The notes under the pieces: generated by a model | Database searches by the model: none | What the model was told of the DNA's origin: nothing | The model's input: only the letters and a program-made list of their open reading frames with translations | Part shown: positions 1 to 12,500 of the stretch, one piece after another | Layout: each line of letters opens with the position of its first letter | How positions within the stretch are numbered: position 1 is the stretch's first letter | Made by a program: the position numbers and the translations under genes | From: Nymphaea colorata | Lineage: Eukaryota > Streptophyta > Magnoliopsida > Nymphaeales > Nymphaeaceae | Reading direction: 5' to 3' | Assembly: GCF_008831285.2 (NCBI RefSeq) | Contig: NC_045140.1 | Span: forward strand, 1,839,528-1,903,527 | DNA length: 64,000 nucleotides

Positions 1-312
1 ATTCTCTCCATGATTCCATCAACCATCATTTTGATTGTGTAACCCAAAAGAGAATAAGATGTCAAGGACAGTAGAATCTAATGAGCTCTTTTTTCTACCA
101 AACTGTTACTTTCATTTGGTACGTTTCATTCTTCCACAACAAGCTGGGCAGACCGGCCGCCATTATCTTGTGCGCCCAACTTCATAACAAAGAACCGTTA
201 AGATGCCCACCTTGCTGCCCAACATCGCACCAGCTGATGCGAGGAGAATGACATCTTCATATTCAAATCTGCCAATTTGCTTTGCAAGTTTCAGTTACGT
301 TGGGCAAGATCA

Positions 313-708
313 CGTCATTACCTTAACGGATGTCAAAAGCCATGTTGGTCTGTTGGCACATTTGGTTGTAGGCATCTCCTTGATTCTAGATGCTCTTCCT
401 CTGGTTCTTGGGTTGGCGATACCAAACATATGATCATAAGTATTTCCAACCTTCTAGAGATGCTCTCCGCATATGTGGTTTGATGTCCACCACTTACAGG
501 GAACCTTCATTAGTTCATTTCTCTTTTCTTCTTTTTCTTCCGAGGAAATAATGAAGAATCTACTGCCACAACTTTTCGATTCATTTGCCTCTGTACCACA
601 GGAGTGTAATCTTCCTTCACCTATGGAACTGGCATAATTTTCAGATTGATTTGTCCCTGTACCACAGAAGTAAAATCTTTCTCCACCTATGGAAGCCCAT
701 TTTCCCAA
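313..708 (-). pseudogene. Unrecognised coding-like frame with 22-residue tandem repeat and one in-frame stop
   Basis: I do not recognise this protein. On the minus strand a frame runs from 708 to 457, meets one TAG at 454-456, and continues open in the same frame to 313. The first part contains two adjacent 22-residue units (at 628-693 and 562-627) that share the pattern SIG-x-x-R, then CGT-x-x-N-x-S. The duplication is exactly 66 bp and so keeps the frame. After the stop the frame encodes a basic stretch including NPRTRGRASRIKE and ends near a possible GT donor. A possible next exon follows at about 195-275, with an AG acceptor and an open frame. This could be the 3' part of a gene on the minus strand, a pseudogene exon, or two exons with a very short intron (a GTAAGT donor lies about 44 bases before a TAG acceptor, too short for a usual plant intron). 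Confidence 0.35.
562..693. repeat. Two-copy 66-bp tandem repeat
   Basis: Units at 562-627 and 628-693 are imperfect copies in direct orientation. Shared blocks include CTGTACCACAG and CACCTATGGA at the same offsets. The unit length is a multiple of three and falls in the open minus-strand frame described separately. Confidence 0.85.
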
Positions 709-1488
709 TATCTAACAGAAGCGAACTGGGGCTTTACGTTTGCCCAGAGAATCAGATCCTTGGACTACAAGAACGAGATGTTTTCATACAGCCCTCGACC
801 CTCTATAAAGAAACAGTACTGAATGTTGAAGGTTGAAATTCCTACCCCTTATGTATACTCCAGTTAGTTTTTTGCTAACTTTATTTTGATCATGAAAGTG
901 TCAGCATGGGCGTTCCTTTTTCTAAATATACATAGGTTGGTGGAAAGACAACATGCTGCATGCAAGCAGTGCAAATGGAACAGATGCGTGCCAGTATCTA
1001 TAGTTAGATATCGGTCTGACGTTTGCCAATAGATCCAGATTAGATCTCTGAAATTGTTTCCAATACATGAGCTCGTGGGGGATAGAGCAACAGTAACATT
1101 CTTTAGAAAACAAAAGACCTTCAAATGTTTCAAAAAGAAAAAAAAAAAACACACTTTTGATCAATATCACAGATTCAAAATTAGGTCTGACTCAAGATGG
1201 TGGTCGAAATCTAGTTAGAATGGTTCTCAATCCACATTCAGTTTGTAGAACAAGGATTGAAACCAGGAATTACAAGAAGTCAGCTTCGAATAGGCTCTCC
1301 AACTACAACCAATCCACTTGGTGGACTAGCAAAGGCAAAAGAGGCACTCTCATACATATATACATACATATATCTGTATTGGTTCACAGCTTTGTCTCCT
1401 TATTTTTCTCTCAACCATAGATATGAAAAAGATCAAGGGTTGAGATTATTTTGTATTCGTCTACCATCCAAGTGTCAAGCACTTACTA

Positions 1489-1491
<3 letters not shown>

Positions 1492-1525
<34 letters not shown>

Positions 1526-1526
1526 T
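1492..1526. repeat. (CT)n microsatellite
   Basis: A run of CT dinucleotides of about 35 bases, interrupted once by CCC, lying about 760 bases upstream of the transporter start codon. Confidence 0.95.
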
Positions 1527-2284
1527 CAACGATATGATAATAGAGTCAGAGAAAAAACGATCAAGAACTCTTGTTTTGATCGATCATTTATGCATCTGGA
1601 CCATAGGCAGTCCTAGACACACTAAGAACTGCAAATTGCTAGTGGCACGGCCAGGTTATATCCGAATTATTTTGTATGAATGATGCATCACATATTGAGC
1701 AAAAGACCCATGTCAAGAAGATCGATTGCATCCTAAGGCACAGCAAGACGCACACTTGACAGTATGTGGTGAAGAAAAACTCATTACTAGATACTGCATA
1801 GCAATTCACTTTAAGAAGTTAGATAAACTTGGAAAATGAATACTGCTATTGAGACTCACCTTTGCCGTTATGCAAAATAATGTGAAAAAGCAGATAGAAG
1901 CAACAGTAGAAAGGAAAATTGAAAAATGTAAAAGAAACATTTAAAAATGAACCAATTTTTCTACAAATCTTTTTTCAAATGGAATCCCACCATCTGATAT
2001 CCAATTTGGCAAATTTACTATCAATTTGAAGACCTCAAGATCTGTCAATACCAGACTAAGATGCCTGAATCTTCCAAGCAGCCCTCCCACAATTAGCAGC
2101 CATGCCAACTTTCACGTGCAGGTATGCAAATATACTCACACCATGCAATATTATAAGTACATACACCTAGCACTCAGGTGCAGACCATGAAGTGCGCAGA
2201 CATCTGAAAGCGCAACTGTCTAGCAGTAATCTGTGCATTTGGAGTGAATATCATCCGCACGTTCTCTGCCAGTTTCATCATATA

Positions 2285-4376
2285 ATGGCAAGCCAACAGA
2301 GCAAACTGGTGGAAGAAGTGAATGAGCATCAGTTATTTAACAAGGGAGAGCATGGAGAACATACAATCAAGTATAAAAGACAGGTAGCAGAGATTGGATA
2401 CAAGAATTGTTGCTCATGCCTGGAGGCCAACAACGTGTGCAATTGTGTTATGGAGGTTGACGCCAATGACGATTTTGCCAAGGGCATTGTTGCTACCACT
2501 GGTAGCCAAGAGCATCCAGATGCTAACAGCTCCTTCACACATTCTGTCATCAATATGATCGGAATGCTGATAGGTGAGTAACTTTGATCAAGCTCGTGTT
2601 CAGTTTTTCCTTATTTTCTGAACTCACTTGAGCTAAGCGACACACTGTTTTTCATAACACCAAATGGGGACAGTTTTACAAGGGCACCCAATTGCCAAAC
2701 AGAGAAGCTCCAAAAATTGCCTTGGATGCAAACCTCATTTTTAAGAGCACTACATTAGAAAAGGTACAAATAAATACGATTTACCTTTTCAATTTCAGGT
2801 CTTGGACAACTATCCACTCCTTATGCTCTGGAGAATGGAGGATGGTCTTCAATTTTCTTGCTCGTAGGCCTTGGTGTGATTTGTGCATACACAAGCCATG
2901 TGATGGGAAAATGCCTCAAACAGAGTCCCAAATCAAGGAATTACCAGGATATAGGAGAGCTAGCCTTTGGAGGAAAAGGAAGATTTGTTGCTGCTTTTTT
3001 CATTTATTCTGAGATTTTCCTGGCCTTGGTGTCCTACACGATCTCTTTGGGGGACAATTTAGCTACAATATTCCACAACAAACACATCTACATAACATGG
3101 ATGAACATATCAACTCGTCATCTTCTAACCATTATGGCAGTCTTCATTTCCTTGCCAAGTCTGTGGTTGAGGGACTTCTCCTCTATCTCCTTTCTGTCTT
3201 CCGGCGGTATAATCATGTCGCTTATGATTTTTGCCACTGTAAGCTGGACTGCAATTAGTTGGGGTGCCAAGGCTAATCATAGAATACCAGCACTTCAACT
3301 CCAGAACATCCCAGGAATCTCCGGCCTCTACATGTTCAGCTATGCAGGCCATGTTGTATTCCCCGACATTTATAGAGCCATGAAAGATCCTTCCAAGTTT
3401 ACAAAGGTAAGAAAACATTTTCATCTTATACTGTACTTTGATTTTGTGCACCATAACTATGCAACAAACATGACCCCTCAAACCTTACCAACATGAGAAC
3501 CTGCAACATATCATTTACGCAACATGCGCTCTACATGGCCTTCAGGTTCATGAAAAAAGTTTAGAAAACTTTTTCCTTTGTTTTTGAGCAGCGATTGTTA
3601 AGTTAGAGAAGGAAAGCTCTCGAGTTTTGAACCCAAGACCCTTGCCGCATAAAGAACTTAACAACCAGTTATAACCTTTGACCACTATAAATCTTCTCTT
3701 CGGTCCAGTGAATTTTTCACCCTCCATGAAGACTTCTTTCTTAACATACTTTGTGAGGAGGGGTCATAATGAACAAAACCATTTGACATATTTTTGTTAT
3801 ATCAAGCTTAGCTTTATTTCTCAAATTATTTATTGTCATCCACAGGTATCAATCACAAGCTTCTCCATTGTTATCATCCTATACTCATCCCTTGCGTTCA
3901 TGGGAGCTAAAATGTTCGGAGGAGGAGTAAGCTCTCAAATTACACTAAGTATGCCCCCCCATCTAATTGCTACAAAGATTGCACTGTGGGCTACTGTTTT
4001 GACACCCATGACCAAATATGCCCTTGAATTTGCACCAATTGCCATCCAACTAGAAAATGCACTCCCCCACTTCATGAGTTCTCGTTTAAAACATGCTATA
4101 AGGGCCGCCATAGGTTCATTTGTCCTCCTTAGCATCCTTTTCCTAGCCCTTACGATCCCCTACTTCCAATATGTTCTAGGATTTACAGGCTCACTTATCA
4201 GTGTTGGTGTCTGCATCATCTTACCCTCTTTGTTTTATATAAAGATTTCTGGATCTCAAATTTCAAGGGCCACTATTGCACTCAATGTCATATTCATAGT
4301 AATTGGTACTTTGTTGGGAGTGTTTGGCACAATATCATCTGGGAAATCACTCCTAAGGAGCATTTCACAAGCGTAA
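2285..4376 (+). CDS. AVT1: AVT1-type amino acid transporter (vacuolar)
   Basis: Predicted secondary amino acid transporter of the amino acid/auxin permease superfamily, AVT1 subgroup, which in plants and yeast moves neutral amino acids across the vacuolar membrane. Exons are 2285-2573, 2799-3406 and 3846-4376, giving 475 aa and ending in TAA. All introns are GT-AG and phases match (1, then 0). The first ~83 residues are hydrophilic and Cys-rich. The conserved core begins at about residue 84 with a membrane segment running into GLGQLSTPYALENGGW (residues 97-112), a family hallmark that is restored only by splicing exon 1 to exon 2. About ten or eleven hydrophobic segments follow, up to a short polar C-terminus. 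The start is the first in-frame ATG. Upstream in-frame sequence has no other ATG. The exact substrate and membrane are inferred from family membership. Confidence 0.9.
3600..3690 (-). mobile_element. Possible tRNA-derived SINE head in AVT1 intron 2
   Basis: Read on the minus strand, the segment has a pol III box A-like stretch (AACTGGTTGTTAAG) followed about 35 bases later by a box B-like GGGTTCAAAACTC. This spacing and order are those of tRNA-derived SINE heads. The rest of intron 2 (3407-3845) shows no other feature. The box matches are imperfect and no target duplication was found, so the call is tentative. Confidence 0.3.
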
Positions 4377-5088
4377 ATCCAAAGCAAGGTAATGAGGCAT
4401 GCAATAGAAGCTGCACCGCGATGAGATGAAGCATCTGACTTTTGAGGAAGAGAAGAAAGGAATGCGCAGAGCAGAAGATTGAAATCGCCTGTAGTTTCAT
4501 GATGTAGTCGAGATATATATATCTACAAGCATAGAATAAGAAATTTCTTACAACATACAGTACTATTCTGACGAGCAGAAGCACCATTTTTTGCAGTTCT
4601 TGAAAATGGGTTTGCAGTACCAAAGCGGAAAGACAAAAATCTCACCTGCCCTATCCCTATGATTGTCTTACGAAACAAACAATGAGACCACTTTCTTCAG
4701 ATGCTTGAACAAGAGAAACTATACTAAAAAAACAGATACCACCCCCAGCTAATCTCTGAATTGCGGATGAGAAATAAAAAAGAGAGAACTTTCTAACTGG
4801 ACATCGGATGAACAGTAACAGACCCTCAAAAAGACAGATTTTCCGCATCGATGGCATGATTTACTACTCGGATTACTCGGTGACCGGATTACAAGTCCTT
4901 GATGTGAATGCCCCCCTGCACTTTTATGTGGCCTGAAAACTTTGGATGTTGTCCATCAAGTGCTCCGTGAAATACGGCGCAGCCGAGAAGGGCTTCAGGG
5001 CATCACAGCATTCATTCCCATGGCTTTTCTGTTGCCTCGGATCATGGCGTTGGGCAAGGCAGAGGGTTAAGTTCAAGGTCGTCAGAAA

Positions 5089-5180
5089 TGGCTGATTCGA
5101 ATCCAATTGGTGGCAGACCGATTCAATCCCGTGGCCGATTCGAATCAAATTCGTGGCAAACCGAATCCCGTGGCTGATGA
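5089..5180. repeat. Imperfect ~40-bp tandem repeat
   Basis: Units begin at 5089 and 5132, and a third partial unit begins at 5171. Each starts with TGGCTGAT or TGGCCGAT, followed by TCGAATC, a GTGGCA block and CCGAATCCCG-like sequence. Unit lengths are 43 and 39 bases. Confidence 0.75.
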
Positions 5181-5898
5181 AAGGTTTGGGGGCTTTTAAC
5201 TATTTTTAAAATGGTTTAATATTTTAAATTGTTTTTTTGTATATTTTTCATATATTTTATTTATAAAAAAGGTTTTCTAATATTATTAAACAACCAACCC
5301 AGCCGAATCGGTGAACTGGCTGCCCTTCGGAAAAAAAAAAATTAATGGACTCGAAAGTCCAAAATTTTTCAAATTAGTGTCGTTCAACCAAAAAGTTCTA
5401 ACGGCCCATCCGACTTGTTTAAGTCAGTGGCATGTGAACACTGAGTGTTGCTTTGCAAATTTTTCAACGGAAAATTCAAGCTTCATCCTCATTAAAAATA
5501 GCGAAGAATCCTCATTATCTGAAGGCAGCCGTTCAGATAATCTGAAAACTCTCCAATACTACATCTGCACCACACCGTCTATACACCAAGCTCATGACCC
5601 GATCCCACAGCAGTTTTTTCTCCAACAATACTGCACAACCCATGTATGTTTAACCTCAGATTATGCCACCACGAATATGCCATCAAATATTTTAAGCTTT
5701 TTTTCGTGAATACAATTGTGAATAAAGAATTCATGAAAATCCAATTTCTCGATTAAAGTTTATGAGCGACGAAAACTGGGATTTTTATTTTTAAAACATT
5801 AAATAATATTGTTTAGGTATGTATTTTCATGATTTTTTTCTGTTTAGATGTTTTGTATGGTTGGATTGGTGAAAAACAGTGTGTATACATGCATATAC

Positions 5899-5920
5899 GT
5901 GTGTGTGTGTGTGTGTGTGT
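5899..5920. repeat. (GT)n microsatellite
   Basis: Eleven GT units in the AVT1-COX5B spacer. Confidence 0.9.
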
Positions 5921-6534
5921 ATGAAATGTCTAGTATAATTAAGCGCAGCCAACTGTCTTACTAAATATCTACAAAATGAACGTGTTTTCAAGAAACACAA
6001 AAAATTACATTCTTATGTTTAAATAAAGTCAACGACTGGCGGCTTATAGAAATTGAAATCAACCAATCAGACAAACAAAGTTCCAAATTGTCCAGATACA
6101 CCTAAGCAAGTTTGTTTACACCCTTGAACTCTTTTTTTTTTTCCTTCAATAACATGATGAAAATTGAAATGACAGACGCATGTTTCTTACCTAGAGAGAA
6201 ACACACCCACGGAGAAGTATTGGACCCTCTCCAACTGAAAAATTAAGAACCCACACAGAAAATCATCTAAAGACAGCATGAGATAAGAACGTGGAAGGAG
6301 AACAAACTCATAGTGTATTATTATTTATGAATCTGGACTGTTGAAATATATGAAAGGCACTAGAACCCACAAATTGGAAGGCACTAAAAATTGGTACATA
6401 ACAGTTGCTGCATCGGAGGGGCAAAAAGGTAAAATGAAACTACAGTTTGGAAAAGACGGATGATGTTCAGACTGCAACATAAGCTCCATGTCTTGTCGGC
6501 TTATTTAGAAAGATGAAATTCTTTGGCTGCAATC

Positions 6535-9500
6535 TCAATGGTCATCATCGCCATGGCCATCCGGAGGGCCCCCTTCACCGATCACCTCAAGCTGAGAAGC
6601 ACAAGCAAGAAAAGTAAAAGTTAAAGATGATTTCAGAAACATATGAACAAAAAACAGTGACCTAAGTTCTAGAAGGACTCGACATGTCAAGCTATAGCTG
6701 GTATATAGTTTCTGTTTGGATGAGAAGTAACATACCACTAACCTAGGTCAGTTTCTAGGTGCAAGTTATTGACTGGTCACCAAATCACTTGACAAGCCAA
6801 ATCAAATGTAACCAGGTGCTACAGAAGCCTATGCAGGTTGGCGGTGAAGGTATCTTTCAAAAATCATATTTGGTATAGAATATGTCTACACTATACATAC
6901 TCTCCTATCTACACATTGAAAACCAGAAAATGTAAGAATGAACAGCATAAACTCAGAACTTAAGCGTAAGCCATTATAGTAAAAAAGGAAAATCTTCATA
7001 GGCACCAACAGCAGTATTTTTTGAGTCACATAATTACAAGAATTTGTATACCAACTGAAATAGTTAAAGAAGCAGCTACAACATGGTGATTTTCAGTAAA
7101 ACACAAAATCTACTTGTGGGAAGGGCAGATAACATAGAACTTAACACTGATCAACAAATGCTTTTATCTAGGACTAGAAGTCATCAGAACAAAAGGCTCT
7201 CAGAACTACTACAGGCACATCTTCACTACATTGTCAAGCTGTACATCATACTACAATTGAAGAATTCCCATCTTACCTGGAAATATTGAGAACAGACAGG
7301 GCATTCAAATGGTTTGTCCTTCTCAAGCCAAAACCAGACAACATCATGTTCATCCTCTACAAAAGAAAAACATGATGTTTCAGAGAAATAAGTCAAGAAA
7401 TACTATGAACCAACTTAGTAAGTTCAACATAGAGCAAGTTTGAAGTGAAATCATGACGACATTACCGCCTTCTCCCCCAGGGCATCCAACTAGTCTTTTA
7501 TCATAGTAGGATTGCACAATAGCAGGTGCCTCCTGTAAAATTTGTTTAAATGGAAAGAAAAAGCCAAACATAAGAAACCCTATTCAAATATCAATACTCT
7601 TAATCTGTTAAATCACAGTTAAGCGCGTATGAATGACAAGTCTAGGTCAAGTGGGACCAATAACATTTCCAGAATAATTTCAGAGCTTCATGTCAACATC
7701 CGATACAAGGACAGACCTGTCCCTAGCTTGTTAAGCCAAAATATAGTGAAATGAGTGTCTGACACCTATGTGTTGCATCTTATTAAGATGCATGAGGGGT
7801 GGATATGAAGAGCTCCAAAATCCTTTTTTTGACTTTACAGCATCTCTCTGGCATAAGGATGTGCAGTAACATCGATAACATGTGCTCGTTCTGGCAGTGA
7901 GGTTAGTGACAAACAAAAGAAGACAGAAGAACCCAAGAAATCAGAAGGATAAATTTCCCAAACAACAGCAAATGTATTTCAACTACCATTCAGCTGAATT
8001 CTTTTTTCAAAGGGACATCCAAAACCCATGTTATATCATCCAAACAAAAGACCAGTTTTTAGAAAGTAAAAAACTGGTTTTGTCATGTTACCCAAAGACT
8101 AAAACCAGGTTTTGAAAACTCATTAAAAAATGGTTTCACAAAACCAGGTTTTGACAAAAACCATTTTTTGAAGGGCTCTTCATCCAAATGCTAACTAAAG
8201 GTTTTTATATTTTTATTGAGAAAAGAAAGGAAAAAATATAATGAACATTAACCTACACCATGACCACTAACCTTAGTTCCAAATGGACCAGTAGGAGCAT
8301 CCATGTCAAACCTTTTTCCTCCCTGAAAAAGAATCGGGAAAACATAAGTTCAAAGTTGATACCACAACTAATTTCATTTTATTAAGTAAAATAAATGCAT
8401 ACCTCTAGCTCAGCCTCCAACTCCTCCCGCTCATGCCCAGTTGCAATAGGCATTACATCTTCCACCCGTTTCTTCCCCTTGGATAGAATAGTTTCTGCAT
8501 CACAATACACAAAGTAGGTGAATTTGCTTGTAGTCAAAGACTCAAAAAGTAACAAAGTATATGACCCTATATCTATTAAAAGTTTATTACTTAGGCAGAT
8601 CTATTTAGCAGAAAAAACACATCTCATAATATTTAACTACATGCTAATTGAATAGCAATGAAATTTTGAGTAACACACAAGCAGGAATAGGATTTCATGG
8701 ACTGATGGACAGTCACAAATATCGCGTCTTAAGCAAAAAAGATGCATTATGTGAAAAATAGGCCAGCCGTATAAACCGGCAATAAGACACGTTTTTTTAA
8801 ACACCAAAATATAAAAAAACAAAAAAAATGCATAATTTTTTCATATTTTTTATTAATTTTTGATTTATTTTATTTTTATAATTTTCAGGATTTTTTATTT
8901 TTAAAAAAAAATTGTCGAGATTTTCCCAAGATACACAATTTTGCCGTATTATACCCAAGAAATTCCTCGACATATAATACATGTACACGATATATACGAC
9001 AATGATTTCATGGTAAGGATCCCAATTAAATGATTGTAAAAGGCTTTGCCTAGTCAAAACAAAGCCAACATAAGACATGTTGTGTCTAGGCACCTGCTAT
9101 AAAGCAAATCATGCTATAGTGATAACACCAAATAACCATAACAGCTCACCACTACTTATATCCTAAACCTTTTCATGCTCAAGCAAAGCAGAAGGAAGCA
9201 GTTCATTGTTCACATTACAAAGCTAAGGTTTCTAATTCCTCTAAATTAGAACTATATACATGAGCACTCTATTTTGATTCACACTGTGTATCTTCTTGTA
9301 AATTAGAGTCGCTGGAGAGTTTATAAAAATAATCAGAGACCTCCACATGACATCTTCCAAATTAAACGCAGACCTGATGCTTTGGTGTCAAGGTAAGTTA
9401 TTGGAATTTTGAGATATCGCAACAGGTCAGACTTATGTCACATGGGTACAGGTACGGGTGCCAGTACGGGTGCTGGTAAGGGCACGGGCATGGAGCAATT

Positions 9501-12500
9501 TTCAAAAACTTGGGAACATGTCCATACATATATGTTTTATATGTATAATAATAAGATTTTAGCTAAATAAACACAATAATTCATTGCTTATATTCATAAA
9601 AATAATCTTGTTGAACAAAAAAATACAAAAAAAGATGCAAAAAGTACAAAAAAATACTAAAATATATAAAAAAAATACAAAAATTAAGGCTGTTGTGTCC
9701 AGGCCTCCACCCACACCCATGTCAATAACAGGTGTGTGGCCTTACTCAGGCACACCCATGTTAAATAGGGTCACACTAAGTTTCTATCAGACGTAACCTT
9801 GCCATTCAATTCAAGCCAAAGCTCCCACTAATTAACATAAAATAGTGTGAAGCTCATAAGTAATCCATTAGGCACAATTAAATGGCCAACATTTTCCATT
9901 CAGTGGCATGTCACCCAGAAGAGGCACTATTCCCCATGAATAAAAAGCAGATTACAGTTTCAAAGAGTCCAATAAATGGGAACAAAAAGAGACGAAAAAT
10001 CACCTAAAAGGCAAGGCTATTGAAATTGAGTGTATCAGCCCATAGGCATTGCCTGGGCCGATACATTGTGTATCAACCCTTCACTTCTATGACATAAAGG
10101 TTGATGCAGGCCCTGCTGTTTATCAGGTCTGAAAAGCATTGGTTGCATTGGCAATAAAAAGTCTGATGCATTGCACATCGGCCATTCACTTCAACGAGAT
10201 ACAGGATGATGCAGGCCCTGTGAGGTTGGAAAAACATTGTTTGTAGCCCTAAAAAGGCTAAAAAATGAAAAAGTTGAACATGGGAACAGTTAAAGAGTGT
10301 AACTTCAACAGAAAGTTGTCCTAGCCCTTATGTCCTTACCTGTGCTGAGGTTCTTCAAGGAGATAGGCAGTGTGTGGAGAAGGGTGGAGAAAGGAGGCAA
10401 TTAGTGGTGATAGCCAAAAGAAATGGCTCTCTCTCTCTCCCTCTCTCTCTCTCTCTCTTTGTGCTTTCCTTTTGCCTCACAAATCTTAATACATTCATAT
10501 GCCGTCTTCTTCTGCTATTTGTTGTCATTATTCTAGCCCCAATGGTTTGAATTTTCATTTTTCAGTTGAGATCATTGTCACAAATATCGTTTTCAGTTAT
10601 GAAATGGCGAGGTTTCTCTTGGGTATAACATGGCTGACCGGTTTTTCTCAAGAAAATATTAGGAAAACCTTGGCCAGTTTAAAAAAATATATATAAAAAA
10701 TAAAGATCCTAAAAGTAACATGTAAAAATGTGAAAATAAAAATGCAAACAACTAAAAAATGTAAAGAACGCAAAAAACACAAAAAAAAAAAGAAAAAAGG
10801 AAATCACCAAAAAAATCCAAAAAAACATGTTTTCTCCCATTTCTCAGGTGACCTGTTTTTTTTTTCAGTTATCAAATAAAATATGTTTTTTTAACAATGG
10901 TTGAAATCCACACAATCTGGTCTCAAGTCACATTTTTTGTTCTGAAACCTTCTCATAGGTCTGAACTTTCTTTTAATTTCAGTCCAGCTAAAGACCTATA
11001 TTGCTAAAGAGATTTGGGTACTGTTGAACTCAACAATTAAGAAGTTTATTGTTGTGGAGTCCATCATTCCAACAATCTATCTCCCATGACCTGTGAAATG
11101 TTCCACCTTCCCATTTCCTTTTTTTGATTGTTTAGATTATCTCTTTCCAAGACATGATGGCACGTGAGATATGATAACTTTTTCCAAAATTAAGTACTAT
11201 GGATGATTCTATGCATTTTTCCCTTTTCCTAAATTCTTATTGGTTCATAATTAAAACGCATTAAATGCGAAGCATCAAAAGGACAATAGTATTCTCTAAT
11301 TGCCCACAGGAGTGACGCATATCAGGCCATATTGGACAATAAGCTGCATTGTCAAGCAACCCGGAACAATACACTAACCTATATTTACGAAATTGCTAAA
11401 CAGGCAGTCAAAGAACATACTAAAGAAGGATGTTATCACAAATATGTATATGAGGAAAAACTAACTTGAACCGGTAAGTTGAAGGAGGCCATGAAGATCA
11501 AAAATAAAATGCACCAGAGACCTCAAATACCTGCTCAGCTCTTACTTGAGGATTTCATGACTTTTCCAAGGACTAGTCAGTAATGTATTTGTGGAAGTCT
11601 AATTCAGTGAATGCTTGAATACAGAACAACTCGCTCAGGAAGAACACATATGGGATTTCCAGCTTGATCAATTAACAGATTCAGCACGTTGAGAATGGAA
11701 GACAATTAAACGCTAGTGTTGCTCACACTGAACACGAGCATGAGACCGTCTAAAACACCACTGCAACCATGTGAACATAATCATCTGTGTCCTTTCTTAT
11801 ATTACATTCCCATTATCTTTGTCAGCTTTTACAAATCAAACAAAAAGAAAAACCAGAAACTCATCGAGTCTCTTGCGTGCTTTCATTGTCATATGTGGTG
11901 AATAATGGACCTTCGTCCTCAATAAAGCACATTTTTTACATCGATGATCCATATCCATATCCATATTATGACAAGTACAATACCGATTACTATTTGGTTT
12001 AGTCTACTCAGACCAATGGATTCTCCATTCCTATAACTTATTTATCAAAAGCCAACAGCTTGAAGCTGATAAAAAAAATTTAACAAAAAAAAAAAACTGT
12101 AAAGAATCTAAGAAAAATGTGCTCATCCTATTTCTAGCATCTAAGATTAAAAAAGGTAGGATCTTCTAACTGTTCCAGCTAGCTTGTCAGAAATCCACCG
12201 CCGAGAGACAAATCTCCACTAGCTTCAGCATAAAACCAATTCAACCACGCCATACCATCCGCAAGATCGAATAAATGAAAACAACAAGCGACCCGAAGAT
12301 ATTGAATGTACACAGGCTTATGCAAGTTCCTCCCAAAAATCTGAAAGGAATTATTACACGGCCCATTAGTACTGTAATACCTTCAAAAGAAAATGACGAA
12401 TAACGTCTCAAATATTATTCTTACAAATCCAGGATCTGTGAAAGAGTTCTGATGAAAGGAAAATGCATTGGTTCAAGTGGACGGAGGGCAGCAAAAACGA

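Larger units (their letters stand above)
1..2284. other. Left-edge spacer, no complete gene recognised
   Basis: AT-rich sequence upstream of the AVT1-type gene. It holds the coding-like minus-strand frame at 313-708 (listed separately) and a CT microsatellite at 1492-1526. From 709 to 1491 and from 1527 to 2284 I see only short frames broken by stops and no family motif. The promoter and 5' leader of the downstream transporter must lie in the last few hundred bases, but no convincing TATA box stands out. Confidence 0.5.
4377..6534. other. Convergent spacer between AVT1 and COX5B
   Basis: Tail-to-tail spacer holding the two 3' untranslated regions. It includes a tandem repeat at 5089-5180, a GT microsatellite at 5899-5920 and AT-rich filler. 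A 132-codon frame at 5311-5709 has no recognisable motif and AT-driven composition, so I do not call it a gene. Confidence 0.6.

Noticed and set aside
2187-2284. Alternative earlier start for the AVT1-type transporter
   Set aside because: The ATG at 2187 is out of frame with the transporter, and the in-frame upstream extension has no ATG, so 2285 is the first usable start.
5311-5709. 132-codon frame in the AVT1-COX5B spacer
   Set aside because: AT-driven composition, no motif, no plausible splice partners; likely chance within the 3' regions.
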